DNA of 39,987 nucleotides. Source: Porphyrobacter sp. AAP82. GTDB lineage: Bacteria > Pseudomonadota > Alphaproteobacteria > Sphingomonadales > Sphingomonadaceae. Shown piece by piece: positions 25,449 to 33,753 of this stretch. The translations under genes were made by a program, and so were the position numbers. The notes under the pieces were generated by a model that ran no database searches, had not been told where the DNA came from, and saw nothing but the letters and a program-made list of their open reading frames with translations. The stretch spans positions 1-39,987 of the forward strand of contig NZ_ANFX01000026.1 in assembly GCF_000331285.1 (NCBI RefSeq), written 5' to 3'. Numbering within the stretch: position 1 is the stretch's first letter; every line of letters starts with the position of its first letter.

Positions 25449-26594
25449 ATGACCCTCCGAGCCGCCGTCCTTAACCGCGCCCTTCCCCTCACGCCAGCCC
25501 TGCTCGTGCTCGCCGGCTGCGGCGCGGCGCCGGTTGCCGATGCCCCGCTTTCGGACGAGGCCAAGGCTGCCGTCACCCGGGATGCGGGCGCGCCGAAGGA
25601 CCGGCTGGCGCGCGAGATCGACGACCTTTTCACCAAGCCCGGCCTCGGCGAAACGCGCGCGGTGGTGCTGATGGTGAATGGCAAGCTCGCCGCCGAACGC
25701 TACGGCCCGGGCTACACCAGCGACACGCGGTTCATCAGCTGGTCGATGGCCAAGACCGTGACCGGCGTGCTGATCGGCATGCTGGTCTCCGACGGGCTGC
25801 TGGCATTGGACGCGCCTGCCCCGGTCCCGCTGTGGCAGCGTCAGGGCGATCCGCGCGGCGAGATCACCTTGCGCCAACTGCTCCAGATGAGGAGCGGCCT
25901 GAGGCACACCGAGGCGGGCGATCCGCCCTACGAATCGAGCGAGGTCCGCATGCTGTTCCTCGACGGGCGCGACAACATGGCCAAGTGGGCCGAGGAGCAG
26001 CCACTGGAGGCCGAACCCGGCGCCAGGTTCGAATATTCGAGCAACACCAGCGTCATCCTCGCCGATATCGCCGCGCGCGCGCTCGCGCCAAGCGACAAGC
26101 CCGAGGCGCGGCGCAAGGCGGTCGCCGAATACCTGCGCCAGCGGCTGTTCGGCCCGCTGGGCATGGCCGGCATGGTGCCCGAATTCGACGCCTCGGGCAC
26201 CCTCATCGGCGGCTCGCTCATGCACGCCACCGCGCGCGACTGGGCCAAGCTCGGCGAATTCCTGCGCCGCAAGGGCCGCGCGCCCGGCGGCGAGCAGCTC
26301 GTGCCGCAGCGCTGGGTCGAGGCGATGGTGACGCCCAGCCCGCGCAGCCCCCACTACGGTTTCCAGATCTGGCTCAACCGCCCCGTCCCCGGTCGCGCGA
26401 GCGAAGACCACCCGCTGTTCCCCGACCGCGCACCGCAGAGCATGTTCAGCCTGATCGGCCACATGGGCCAATATGTGCTGGTCTCGCCAAGCCAGCAGGT
26501 GACGCTGGTGCGGCTCGGCCACTCCGGCACCGCGCAGCGCCCGCCGATGCTGCAACAGGCGGCCGACGTGCTGGAGCTCTATCCGGAGAGGTAG
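25449..26594 (+). CDS. Serine hydrolase lipoprotein, class C beta-lactamase fold
   Basis: A 381-residue predicted lipoprotein: signal sequence ending in lipobox LAGC (near residue 19), then a penicillin-binding-protein/beta-lactamase fold. Catalytic motifs are SxxK in ISWSMAKTVTG, a Tyr-containing second motif in FEYSSNTSVILADIA and the third motif in LIGHMGQYVLVSP. RQLLQMRSGLRHTEAG is also typical. Substrates in this family range from peptidoglycan peptides to esters, so no drug-resistance role is claimed. The ATG at 25449 is chosen because the signal peptide begins there; the upstream frame to 25401 runs over the divergent gene. Confidence 0.88.
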   Translation: MTLRAAVLNRALPLTPALLVLAGCGAAPVADAPLSDEAKAAVTRDAGAPKDRLAREIDDLFTKPGLGETRAVVLMVNGKLAAERYGPGYTSDTRFISWSMAKTVTGVLIGMLVSDGLLALDAPAPVPLWQRQGDPRGEITLRQLLQMRSGLRHTEAGDPPYESSEVRMLFLDGRDNMAKWAEEQPLEAEPGARFEYSSNTSVILADIAARALAPSDKPEARRKAVAEYLRQRLFGPLGMAGMVPEFDASGTLIGGSLMHATARDWAKLGEFLRRKGRAPGGEQLVPQRWVEAMVTPSPRSPHYGFQIWLNRPVPGRASEDHPLFPDRAPQSMFSLIGHMGQYVLVSPSQQVTLVRLGHSGTAQRPPMLQQAADVLELYPER

Positions 26595-26598
26595 TTTT

Positions 26599-26630
26599 GT
26601 TTTCCGCGCGCCCTCCGGCGCGCGGTCCTC
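26599..26630 (+). repeat. 3'-end hairpin element, copy D
   Basis: A perfect 9-bp stem, CCGCGCGCC (26604-26612) with GGCGCGCGG (26617-26625), loop CTCC, followed by TCCTC. It begins nine bases after the serine hydrolase stop. Loop, stem length and TCCTC flank match the copies after coq7 and rsfS, while the stem sequence differs. It may act as a terminator or RNA stabiliser. Confidence 0.7.
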
Positions 26631-26665
26631 TCTAGACGCGCAGCAGAGCTGCGCCCGCTGCGGGC

Positions 26666-26700
26666 GCCCGTTCGGGCTTGCGATCGCTTCGCGACCGATC
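26666..26700 (-). repeat. Twin mini-hairpin after phzF-like gene, copy X
   Basis: Read on the minus strand straight from the stop codon, a 7-bp stem with GAA triloop (26681-26697, one G-U pair) is followed by CAA and then GCCCG-AA-CGGGC (26666-26677). The linker and triloops match 37434-37468, while both stems have compensatory changes. More short hairpins (CAGC-AGA-GCTG; GCCCG-CTG-CGGGC) lie to the left. Confidence 0.6.
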
Positions 26701-27493
26701 AGAGATAGAAGCTCCCCTCGACCACGGTCACGCAGGGCCCGCCGAGCCAAGCGCGGTCTCCGTCCAGCCGCAGCGTCAGATCGCCGCCGCGCTGGCTTGC
26801 CTGATGGGCGGTGAAGCTCTCGCGCCCGAGCTTCTTCGCCCAGAACGGGGTGAGCACCGCGTGGGCCGATCCGGTGACCGAATCCTCGTCGACCCCGCCG
26901 CCCGGGACGAACACCCGGCTGACGATGTCGGTCGCATCGCCGGGGGCGGTGCAGATGAACTGATCGGTGCCCAGCATCCCCAGCCCGCGAATGTCGGGAT
27001 CGAGCGCGCGGACCTCGGCCTCGTTCCCGAACAGGAAGACGTTGTAGCGCCCCTCGCCCTGCCACACCTCGCGCGGCTGCGCGCCGAGCAGGGCAACCGC
27101 CTCGGGATAGTCACCCGGCGTCGTGGGGATGGCCGGGAGCGCCAGTTCGTAGGCATCGCCCACCTTCACGACCTCGAGAATGCCCGATTTCCGGGTGCGG
27201 AAGGTGATGCGCTCGCCGCCGTCCCGCTGGAGCAGGACATGCCCGCTCGCCAGCGTCGCATGGCCGCACAGCGCGATTTCGTAGGTCGGGGTGCACCAGC
27301 GCAGCTCCCAGTCCGCCGCGCCGGTGGTGTCGCGCACCACGAAGGCGGTTTCGGCGAAGAGGTTTTCGCCGCCGATCTTCACCAGCACGTCATCTGGCAG
27401 CCATTCGTCGAGCACCATGACCGCCGCCTGATTCCCGCCGAAGGGCTGCGCAGCGAAGGCATCGACGTGCCAGTAGGGGATTTTCTGGGGCAT
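26699..27493 (-). CDS. PhzF family isomerase-like protein
   Basis: A 264-residue cytosolic protein of the PhzF/diaminopimelate-epimerase fold. The N-terminal half has VDAFAAQPFGGNQAAVM and ENLFAETAFVV with the conserved active-site Glu. CGHATLASGHVLLQ and GVDEDSVTGSAHAVLTPFW follow. PhzF itself isomerises a phenazine precursor, but most relatives, with no phenazine genes around as here, have unknown substrates. It lies 12 bases downstream of pdxH on the same strand, so it is probably co-transcribed; a link with vitamin B6 is not implied by the family. Confidence 0.9.
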   Translation of the reverse strand: MPQKIPYWHVDAFAAQPFGGNQAAVMVLDEWLPDDVLVKIGGENLFAETAFVVRDTTGAADWELRWCTPTYEIALCGHATLASGHVLLQRDGGERITFRTRKSGILEVVKVGDAYELALPAIPTTPGDYPEAVALLGAQPREVWQGEGRYNVFLFGNEAEVRALDPDIRGLGMLGTDQFICTAPGDATDIVSRVFVPGGGVDEDSVTGSAHAVLTPFWAKKLGRESFTAHQASQRGGDLTLRLDGDRAWLGGPCVTVVEGSFYL

Positions 27494-27505
27494 TTGCGCG
27501 GTTCC

Positions 27506-28162
27506 TCAAGGGTAAAGAAGCGTGTCCGACCACGGCCCGCCCGCGTTCTCGCGGGTGAACTCGCGGCGATCATGCAGCCGGTTGTCGCGATCGATCCAGA
27601 ATTCGATTCGTCGCGGGGACAGAGTGAAACCTGTCCAGTGCGGCGGGCGCGGGACCTTGCCGGCCGCCTCGTGCTCGGCCCAGAGGGCTTGCACCCGGTC
27701 GAGATATTCGCGGCGCTCGGGCAGCGGGCGCGACTGGTCGCTCGCGGCGCTGCCGACCTGGCTCTTGTAGGGGCGCGAGTGGAAATAGGCGTCGGCGCGC
27801 TGGGGCGAGACCTCGGTGAGCGGGCCCTCGATCCGGATCTGGCGGCGCAGGCTCTTCCAGTGGAACAGCATTGCGGCCTGCATGTTGGCGCGGATCTGCG
27901 CACCTTTCCGGCTCTCGGCATTGGTGAAGAAGGTGAACCCGCCGCCTGCGATCTCGCCCGTGCCGTGGCCCTTCAGGAGCACCATCCGCACCGAGGGCCC
28001 GCCTTCGGGCGTCGCAGTGGCGAGTGCCACCGCGTTGGGATCATTCAATTCCCCCACCTGCGCGGCGGCGAACCACTCCTCGAACAACACGAAGGGATCG
28101 GCGCCCGCTGGCAGCACGCTATCGGCCAGCTGGGCATCATCGAGCGGGGTGGGATCGGACAT
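27506..28162 (-). CDS. pdxH: Pyridoxamine 5'-phosphate oxidase
   Basis: A 218-residue FMN-dependent enzyme forming pyridoxal 5'-phosphate from PNP or PMP. Visible are DPNAVALATATPEGGPSVRM, VLLKGHGTGEIAGGGFTFFTN, MLFHWKSLRRQIRIEGPLTE, YFHSRPYKSQVGSAASDQSR and the C-terminal PPHWTGFTLSPRRIEFW. ATG 28162 gives the normal length and has AGGA upstream; the frame to 28228 adds unrelated residues. It is divergent from the J-domain gene across 139 bases. Confidence 0.95.
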   Translation of the reverse strand: MSDPTPLDDAQLADSVLPAGADPFVLFEEWFAAAQVGELNDPNAVALATATPEGGPSVRMVLLKGHGTGEIAGGGFTFFTNAESRKGAQIRANMQAAMLFHWKSLRRQIRIEGPLTEVSPQRADAYFHSRPYKSQVGSAASDQSRPLPERREYLDRVQALWAEHEAAGKVPRPPHWTGFTLSPRRIEFWIDRDNRLHDRREFTRENAGGPWSDTLLYP

Positions 28163-28301
28163 TGGCCTGGTTCCTGATTTGCTGTGGCACAGCCCATAGC
28201 TACGCCCGCACGGCTGAGAAAGGCGCATCGGTTAACGCCGCCCTTCCGCCGACGAGCGTCCAGCCTTGCGCATGGCGACTGTCTCACCTAGCTAACTCAC
28301 C

Positions 28302-29297
28302 ATGCGCGATCTTTACGCCACGCTCGGGATCCCCCGGACCGCCTCCGAGGCGGACATCAAGAGCGCCTATCGCAAGCTGGCGAAGGAGCTCCATCCCGAT
28401 CGCAACACGGACAATCCCAAGGCGGCGGAAAAGTTCTCCGAGGTGACCCGCGCCTATGACCTGCTCTCGGACAAGGCCAAGCGCGCGCAATATGATCGCG
28501 GCGAGATCGATGCCGACGGCAATCCCGCCAATCCCTTCGCGGGGATGGGGGCAAGGCCGGGCGGGTTCGGGCGCGGCGGCACCTATGGCGCGGGCCCGGG
28601 CGGCGCGCCGGGCGCGGGCGGGTTCGAGGGGTTCGGCGCCGACGATGTCGATCTTGGCGACCTGTTCGAAGGCCTGTTCGGCGGGCGCAAGCCGCAGGGC
28701 CCCGGCCCGGGCGCACGGCGCGGGTTCGGCCGCCAGCCTCCGCCGCCTCCGCCGAGGTGCGGCGCGGACATCCAGTACCGGCTCGCGGTGCCCTTCGTCG
28801 AGGCCGCCGCCGGGCGCGACCAGCGCATCACGCTGGCCGATGGCAAGGCGATCAACCTGAAACTCCCCGTCGGGGTCGAGGACGGGACGATGATGCGCCT
28901 CAAGGACAAGGGCCACCCCGGCCCGGGCGGCAATGGCGACGGGATCGTGATGGTCGAGGTCGGCAACCACCCCTTCTTCCGGCGCGAGGGCGACAATATC
29001 CGCATGGACCTGCCCGTCACCCTCGACGAGGCGGTGCGCGGCGCCAAGGTCAAGTGCCCGACGGTCGACGGGGCGGTGATGCTCACCCTCAAGCCGGGCA
29101 CCAGCAGCGGCACGGTGATGCGGCTCGCGGGCAAGGGCTGGACGAAGAAGAACGGCACCGTCACCGATGGCAAGCACGAACGCGGCGACCAGCTGGTAAC
29201 GATCGAGATCCAGCTGCCGGCCGATCTTGCCCCTTTGGAACAAAGGCTCGAAGGCTGGGTTGACACCGCCCGCCCGCGCGAAAAGTTCGGGCTCTGA
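28302..29297 (+). CDS. DnaJ-family chaperone (CbpA-like, no zinc domain)
   Basis: A 331-residue Hsp40 co-chaperone. The N-terminal J domain (1-66) includes KELHPDRNTDNPKAAEKF with the HPD motif that stimulates DnaK. A Gly/Phe-rich linker (residues 75-150) and two C-terminal substrate-binding domains follow (LKLPVGVEDGTMMRLKDKGH; MDLPVTLDEAVRGAKVKCPT). There are no CxxCxGxG zinc repeats, so it is type II, like CbpA. There is no clear Shine-Dalgarno before the ATG, so translation may be leaderless. It precedes a YihY-type gene and fabI on the same strand. Confidence 0.92.
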   Translation: MRDLYATLGIPRTASEADIKSAYRKLAKELHPDRNTDNPKAAEKFSEVTRAYDLLSDKAKRAQYDRGEIDADGNPANPFAGMGARPGGFGRGGTYGAGPGGAPGAGGFEGFGADDVDLGDLFEGLFGGRKPQGPGPGARRGFGRQPPPPPPRCGADIQYRLAVPFVEAAAGRDQRITLADGKAINLKLPVGVEDGTMMRLKDKGHPGPGGNGDGIVMVEVGNHPFFRREGDNIRMDLPVTLDEAVRGAKVKCPTVDGAVMLTLKPGTSSGTVMRLAGKGWTKKNGTVTDGKHERGDQLVTIEIQLPADLAPLEQRLEGWVDTARPREKFGL

Positions 29298-29323
29298 CGC
29301 CTGCCCAGCGAAAGGCCGTGCCC

Positions 29324-30235
29324 ATGACCCGAACCGACAACCCGCCCCTGCCCGCAGCGGGCGCGGCATCCCCCTTCGCAGGGCGCGCCGGGCAGATTGC
29401 AAGGCGGGTCGCACGCGACACCTTCAACGACGGTTTCATCCACGCCGGGAACCTCGCCTATCTCGGGATGCTGGCGATCTTCCCGTTCTTCATCCTCGGC
29501 GCGGCGCTGTTCGATCTGATCGGCGGACGCGACAATGCCGAGGCGATGATCCTCTCGGTCGCGCTGGCCCTGCCCGGCTCGGTCGCCGAAACGATCGTGC
29601 CGGTGGCAGAGGACGTGGTCTATGCGCGCTCGGGCTGGCTGCTGTGGGCGGGGGGCGCCGTGGGCCTGTGGACGGTGTCGAGCCTGATCGAGACCATCCG
29701 CGACATCCTGCGCCGCGCTTACGGGACCAGGAACCGCACCGCCTTCTGGAAGACGCGGCTGTTTTCGGCCGGGATCATCCTTGGCGCGGTGGTGGTGCTG
29801 ATGCTCTCGCTGTTCGCGCAGGTGCTGATCGGCGGCGCGCAGGAGGTGATCGATGCCGCCTTTCCCCAGTTCGGGCAGTGGATAAGCACCTTGCGGCTGT
29901 CGCGGATCGTGCCGGCGCTGGGCCTGTGGGGATCGCTGTTCGTGCTGTTCATCACCCTCACCCCGCCCGCCTTCCGCGGCCGCCGCTATCCCAAATGGCC
30001 CGGCGCGCTCTTCACGATGCTGTGGTGGCTGGGTGTCGCCGCCGCGCTGCCGGTGGTGCTGCGCAGCGTCTTCACCTATGATCTCACCTACGGCAGCCTT
30101 GCAGGCGCGATGGTGACACTGCTGTTTTTCTGGCTTGTCGGCCTCGGCCTCGTTATCGGCGCGGAACTGAACGCGGCACTCGCGCTCGAAGGGCGGGACC
30201 TGACCCCGAAAGACGCAGGCGAGGAGACAGTGTGA
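29324..30235 (+). CDS. YihY/BrkB family inner-membrane protein
   Basis: A 303-residue polytopic membrane protein. Family signatures are ARDTFNDGFIHAGNLAYLG, MLAIFPFFILGAALFDLIGG and FITLTPPAFRGRRYPKWPGA, with about six membrane helices. It was once thought to be RNase BN, an assignment later withdrawn; the function is unknown. ATG 29324 has AAAGG upstream; the in-frame GTG at 29318 is too close to it. Its TGA abuts the fabI ATG directly (30235/30236), so the two are probably coupled. Confidence 0.9.
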   Translation: MTRTDNPPLPAAGAASPFAGRAGQIARRVARDTFNDGFIHAGNLAYLGMLAIFPFFILGAALFDLIGGRDNAEAMILSVALALPGSVAETIVPVAEDVVYARSGWLLWAGGAVGLWTVSSLIETIRDILRRAYGTRNRTAFWKTRLFSAGIILGAVVVLMLSLFAQVLIGGAQEVIDAAFPQFGQWISTLRLSRIVPALGLWGSLFVLFITLTPPAFRGRRYPKWPGALFTMLWWLGVAAALPVVLRSVFTYDLTYGSLAGAMVTLLFFWLVGLGLVIGAELNAALALEGRDLTPKDAGEETV

Positions 30236-31042
30236 ATGACTGGACTGATGAACGGCAAGCGCGGCCTGATCATGGGGCTCGCCAATGACAAGTCGCTCGC
30301 CTGGGGGATCGCCAAGAAGCTCGCCGAGCAGGGCGCCGAACTGGCCTTCTCCTATCAGGGCGAGGCGCTCGCCAAGCGGGTGATCCCGCTCGCCGCCGAA
30401 CTGGGCAGCGATTTCACCTTCGAATGCGACGTGTCGCGGATGGATTCGCTCGATGCCGCCTTCGCCGTCCTGAAGCAGCGCTGGGAGACGATCGACTTCG
30501 TGGTCCACGCCATCGGCTTTTCCGACAAGAACGAACTGCGCGGCAAGTATGTCGACACCAGCCTCGACAATTTCCTGCTGACGATGAACGTCTCGGCCTA
30601 TTCGCTGGTCGCCATCGCGCAGCGCGCCGCCGCGATGATGCCCGAGGCCGGCGGGGCGATCCTGACGCTCAGCTATTATGGCGCGGAAAAGGTCGTGCCG
30701 CATTACAACGTCATGGGGGTCGCCAAGGCGGCGCTCGAGACGAGCGTCAAGTATCTCGCCAACGACCTCGGCCCCAAGGGCATCCGCGTCAACGCGATCA
30801 GCGCCGGGCCGATCAAGACCCTCGCGGCGAGCGGGATCGGCGATTTCCGCCACATTCTCAAGTGGAACGAATACAATTCGCCGCTGCGCCGCAATGTCAC
30901 GATCGAGGATGTCGGCGGGGCGGGGCTTTACCTGCTCTCCGACCTCGCCTCGGGCGTGACGGGGGAGACGCACCATGTCGATGCGGGCTACCACGTCGTC
31001 GGCATGAAGCAGGAAGACGCGCCGGATATCGCCCTTTCCTAG
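30236..31042 (+). CDS. fabI: Enoyl-[acyl-carrier-protein] reductase (NADH)
   Basis: A 268-residue short-chain dehydrogenase that reduces enoyl-ACP in the last step of fatty-acid elongation and is the target of triclosan and diazaborines. The N-terminus GLIMGLANDKSLAWGIAKKL is the FabI nucleotide motif. The Y-x6-K catalytic pair sits in YYGAEKVVPHYNVMGVAKAA. NAISAGPIKTLAASGIGDF and GETHHVDAGYHVVGM complete the match. GAGGAG precedes the ATG by nine bases. The gene sits directly after the YihY-type gene. Confidence 0.96.
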   Translation: MTGLMNGKRGLIMGLANDKSLAWGIAKKLAEQGAELAFSYQGEALAKRVIPLAAELGSDFTFECDVSRMDSLDAAFAVLKQRWETIDFVVHAIGFSDKNELRGKYVDTSLDNFLLTMNVSAYSLVAIAQRAAAMMPEAGGAILTLSYYGAEKVVPHYNVMGVAKAALETSVKYLANDLGPKGIRVNAISAGPIKTLAASGIGDFRHILKWNEYNSPLRRNVTIEDVGGAGLYLLSDLASGVTGETHHVDAGYHVVGMKQEDAPDIALS

Positions 31043-31081
31043 GGCGACTTTCTTAAGGCGCAGCGCGTAAGGAGCGCTGGC

Positions 31082-32095
31082 ATGCGCACCGTTCTTGTCA
31101 CCGGATCGGCCGGGTTCATCGGCTACCACCTTGCGGCCCTGCTGCTCGCAGAGGGGTTCCGGGTCGTCGGCTATGACGGCATGACCGACTATTACGATGT
31201 CCGGCTCAAGCAGCGGCGGCACCAGATGCTGCTCCAGCACCCGCATTTCCGCTGTGTGGAAGGCCTGCTGGAAGATTTCGAGAAGCTCCACGCGCTGGCC
31301 CTGGCAGAAAGGCCCGACGTGATCGTCCACCTCGCCGCCCAGGCGGGGGTGCGCTACAGCCTTGAAAACCCGCGCGCCTATGTTGATGCGAACCTTGTCG
31401 GCGCGTTCAACGTGATGGAATGCGCGCGCGAGCTCGGGGTGGAGCACCTGCTGATGGCCTCGACCTCGTCGGTCTATGGTGCGGTGACGGACATGCCGTT
31501 CCACGAAGGCCAGAAGGTCGATACGCCGCTGACGCTTTACGCGGCGACCAAGAAGGCCAACGAGGCGATGGCGCATTCCTACGCGCATCTCTGGAACCTG
31601 CCGACCACGATGTTCCGGTTCTTCACCGTATACGGCCCGTGGGGGCGGCCCGACATGGCGCTGTTCAAGTTCACCCGCGGGATCCTCGAAGGCACGCCGA
31701 TCGACATCTACAATGGTGGCGAGATGTACCGCGATTTCACCTTTGTCGCCGATCTGGTGCGCGGCATCCGGCTGCTGGTCGATGCCGCACCGGTGCGGCC
31801 CGAGACGCCCGGGGACGTGCCCGAGGGCGACAGCCTCTCGCCGGTCGCGCCCTTCCGGGTGGTCAATATCGGCAATGGCGAGAAGGTTCGGCTGCTCGAT
31901 TTTGTCGAGGCGATCGAGGCCGAGTGCGGGCGCGCGGCGATCCGCAACTATCTGCCGATCCAGCCGGGCGATGTGCCCGCGACCTGGGCCGATGCGACGC
32001 TTCTGAAAACGCTCACCGGCTACACCCCGCAGACCGGGTTTCGCGAAGGGGTGGCGCAGTTCGTGGCGTGGTACCGGGAGTATTACGGGGTCTGA
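31082..32095 (+). CDS. NAD-dependent epimerase, UDP-glucuronate 4-epimerase-like
   Basis: A 337-residue extended short-chain dehydrogenase. TGSAGFIGYHLAALLL is the NAD-binding motif, LMASTSSVYG and YAATKKANEAMAHSY form the Ser/Tyr/Lys catalytic triad region, and RFFTVYGPWGRPDMAL with YRDFTFVADLVRG are characteristic of UDP-glucuronate 4-epimerases that make galacturonate for surface polysaccharides. AAGGAG lies seven bases upstream. No other polysaccharide gene lies in the window, so the product's destination is unknown. Confidence 0.9.
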   Translation: MRTVLVTGSAGFIGYHLAALLLAEGFRVVGYDGMTDYYDVRLKQRRHQMLLQHPHFRCVEGLLEDFEKLHALALAERPDVIVHLAAQAGVRYSLENPRAYVDANLVGAFNVMECARELGVEHLLMASTSSVYGAVTDMPFHEGQKVDTPLTLYAATKKANEAMAHSYAHLWNLPTTMFRFFTVYGPWGRPDMALFKFTRGILEGTPIDIYNGGEMYRDFTFVADLVRGIRLLVDAAPVRPETPGDVPEGDSLSPVAPFRVVNIGNGEKVRLLDFVEAIEAECGRAAIRNYLPIQPGDVPATWADATLLKTLTGYTPQTGFREGVAQFVAWYREYYGV

Positions 32096-32175
32096 CGGGC
32101 TGCCCTGCGCCGCGGCGGCGAGGGTGGCGAAGGCGGGCTCGGCCTGACGGCCTCGGCGTGGCCGCTGGCGGGGAG

Positions 32176-32211
32176 CCCCACCTCCCAACCCCCTCCCCGA
32201 GGGAAGGGGAG
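32176..32211. repeat. C-rich intergenic repeat, copy 1
   Basis: CCCCACCTCCCAACCCC followed by CTCCCC-GAGGGA-GGGGAG forms a hairpin with one bulge. It shares its core (CCACC-CCAACCC-TCCCC-AGGGG-AGGGGAG) with 32896-32936. It lies between convergent genes and may be a 3' end structure. Confidence 0.55.
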
Positions 32212-32229
32212 ATCAAGCGGGGCCAAACC

Positions 32230-32775
32230 TTACTTCGGCGGCGGCGAGAGCTGGGCTTCGCCGGGAAGTTCGGCCTGACGCTCGCGTTCGAGGCGCTCCA
32301 TATATTCGCGCTCGATCATCTCGACGCGGCTCTGCTCGGCGGCAGCTTCGGCGTCGATGGTCGAGAGGCGTTCCTCGCGGGCCTTTTCGATCAGCAGGCC
32401 GAAGCGGACCGCGTCGGCTTCCGACTTGTCCTTGTAGGCGGCCTCGATGAACTTCTGGTTGCACCCCGTGAACCCGCCGGCGCCGGCGGGCGAACAGCTC
32501 ATCGCGCCGAAATCGCCGACATACTTGATCTCCTCGACCTGCCGCGCGCGGGCGACGTTGGCCGGGTCTTCGGAATAGCGCAGGTTCGTGGGGATGCGGT
32601 AGCGATCCTCCTCTACGAGGATCTCGCACACCACGATTTCGCCGGGCTGGGCGACGGGGCATTCGGATTCGCTGTAGGCGATCACCATGTTGATCTTCTC
32701 GTCCGCGCTCTGGGCGGCAGCGGGGCTGGCGGCGGCAAGCAGGGCGAGAGCGGCGGGGGCAAGCAGGCGCTTCAT
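32230..32775 (-). CDS. Secreted protein of unknown function
   Basis: A 181-residue protein with a clear signal peptide (MKRLLAPAALALLAAASPAAAQ) and a predicted periplasmic mature part. The mature part has four Cys (two in ESECPVAQPGEIVVCEI, two in SCSPAGAGGFTGC) that could form disulfides. A charged helical region (EQSRVEMIEREYMERLERER) and a Pro-rich tail end the protein. I do not recognise the family, though similar proteins are familiar from sphingomonads. ATG 32775 is chosen because the signal peptide begins there; the frame stays open to 33246 over intergenic repeats. DsbB is encoded nearby (33754) but on a separate transcript as far as can be seen. Confidence 0.75.
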   Translation of the reverse strand: MKRLLAPAALALLAAASPAAAQSADEKINMVIAYSESECPVAQPGEIVVCEILVEEDRYRIPTNLRYSEDPANVARARQVEEIKYVGDFGAMSCSPAGAGGFTGCNQKFIEAAYKDKSEADAVRFGLLIEKAREERLSTIDAEAAAEQSRVEMIEREYMERLERERQAELPGEAQLSPPPK

Positions 32776-32895
32776 GGTGCAGGTCCTCTGTGTCGCACGC
32801 AGGCGAGGCCGCAGCCATGCCCCCGCGCGGGAGGGTTTGTCTAGAGCCGGAGGGCTGAACCGGGCGTGAAGGCGGCGAGAAGGCGGGAAGTGCCG

Positions 32896-32936
32896 AGCAC
32901 CCACCCCCAACCCGTCCCCAAGGGGAGGGGAGTGCT
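32896..32936. repeat. C-rich intergenic repeat, copy 2
   Basis: Outer stem AGCAC (32896-32900) with GTGCT (32932-32936) and inner CCCC-AA-GGGG. The core matches copy 1 at 32176-32211. It is in the 434-base gap between the unknown secreted gene and coq7, which also holds repeat copies A and B and no recognisable gene. Confidence 0.55.
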
Positions 32937-32976
32937 GGCGCGGCGCTCGCGGCACATGATGCGCCAAGCTCAGGCC

Positions 32977-33100
32977 AGGCCGACAAGCGCTGGTTTGGCC
33001 CGAAAGGCCGCTAGCGCACCCGCGCGAGCCGCAGGTGCGCCGCAGCGCAGCGAAGGGAACCGCACCGAGGACGTGCCCGCGCAAGGCGGACACGCAACCA
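32977..33100 (-). repeat. Approximately 125-bp dispersed repeat, copy A
   Basis: Shares its whole length with 37459-37588: the start AGGCCGA-CAAGCGCTGGT, the middle GCGCGAGCCGCAGGTGC and the end GCACCGAGGACGTGCCCGC. Its hairpin pairs 33072-33080 with 33086-33094. The one imperfect pair becomes G-U only if RNA is made from the minus strand. It lies in tandem with partial copy B, downstream of coq7. Confidence 0.8.
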
Positions 33101-33143
33101 AAAACGGCCCGCCAACGGACGGGCCGCAAGGCCGAACGGCGGC

Positions 33144-33212
33144 CCGCAGGTGCGCGTAGCGAAGCGAAGGAACAGCACCGAGGACGCGCGCCCGGAGGGG
33201 CGCGCGCAATCA
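33144..33212 (-). repeat. Dispersed repeat, partial copy B, after coq7
   Basis: Begins CCGCAGGTGCGCG and ends with a perfect 9-bp stem, CGCGCGCCC (33185-33193) with GGGCGCGCG (33198-33206), loop GGAG. The end overlaps the coq7 stop codon (33210-33212). Compared with copies A and C the stem is changed on both sides, keeping pairing. Confidence 0.8.
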
Positions 33213-33731
33213 AAGGCGCTCGCTGACCTTGATCGCGATCCTGCACCCCAGCCGGATCGCGCCGGCCAGCAGCGGATAGGCGGGCGCGCGTTCGGCACCG
33301 TTGGCGAAGGCGGCGTCGCGGTGTTCACGTTCTTCCTCGCGGAATTCGGCGATCATCGCGGCGAGTTCAGGATCGGCGCCGCTCGCTTCCAGAGCATCGA
33401 GCTGGTCGCTGTAATGCTTGTCGATCTCGGTTTCGACCGCGGCGGTGCAGGCCATCGCCGCTTCCGGCCCGAGCAGCGCGGTGCCCGCACCCAGCGCATA
33501 GCCCGCCGCCGACCAGAAGGGGTGGAGCGCGGTCGGGCGGACCCCGCGCCGCGCCAGCAGAGCGTCGAACTTCTTGCGGTGCTCGGCCTCCTGGGCTGCC
33601 ATGTGGCGGATCTCGGCCGAGTGCGGCCCACGGTCGCCCATCACGGCGAGCTGGCCTTCATAGATGCGCGTCGCGCCGAATTCGCCGGCCTGGTCGACGC
33701 GGATCATGCGGTGGAGGTCTTTGCGGTCCAT
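33210..33731 (-). CDS. coq7: Demethoxyubiquinone hydroxylase, Coq7 family
   Basis: A 173-residue ferritin-like diiron monooxygenase acting late in ubiquinone synthesis at the membrane. Iron ligands are visible in RVDQAGEFGATRIYEGQ, MAAQEAEHRKKFDALL, VETEIDKHYSDQL and FREEEREHRDAAF. The tail ends in a hydrophobic helix (AYPLLAGAIRLGCRIAIKV). ATG 33731 has GAGGAG six bases upstream; the longer frame to 33827 overlaps dsbB. It is the last gene of the minus-strand run, 22 bases after dsbB, and its stop touches repeat copy B. Confidence 0.93.
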   Translation of the reverse strand: MDRKDLHRMIRVDQAGEFGATRIYEGQLAVMGDRGPHSAEIRHMAAQEAEHRKKFDALLARRGVRPTALHPFWSAAGYALGAGTALLGPEAAMACTAAVETEIDKHYSDQLDALEASGADPELAAMIAEFREEEREHRDAAFANGAERAPAYPLLAGAIRLGCRIAIKVSERL

Positions 33732-33753
33732 GGAAAACTCCTCGGGGGACGCC

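Noticed and set aside
25449..26594. A beta-lactamase resistance gene
   Set aside because: The fold and SxxK motif are present, but many relatives are not drug hydrolases, and the lipoprotein form and context give no support for resistance.
32776..33246. N-terminal extension of the unknown secreted protein
   Set aside because: The extension runs over dispersed repeats; the signal peptide begins at 32775.
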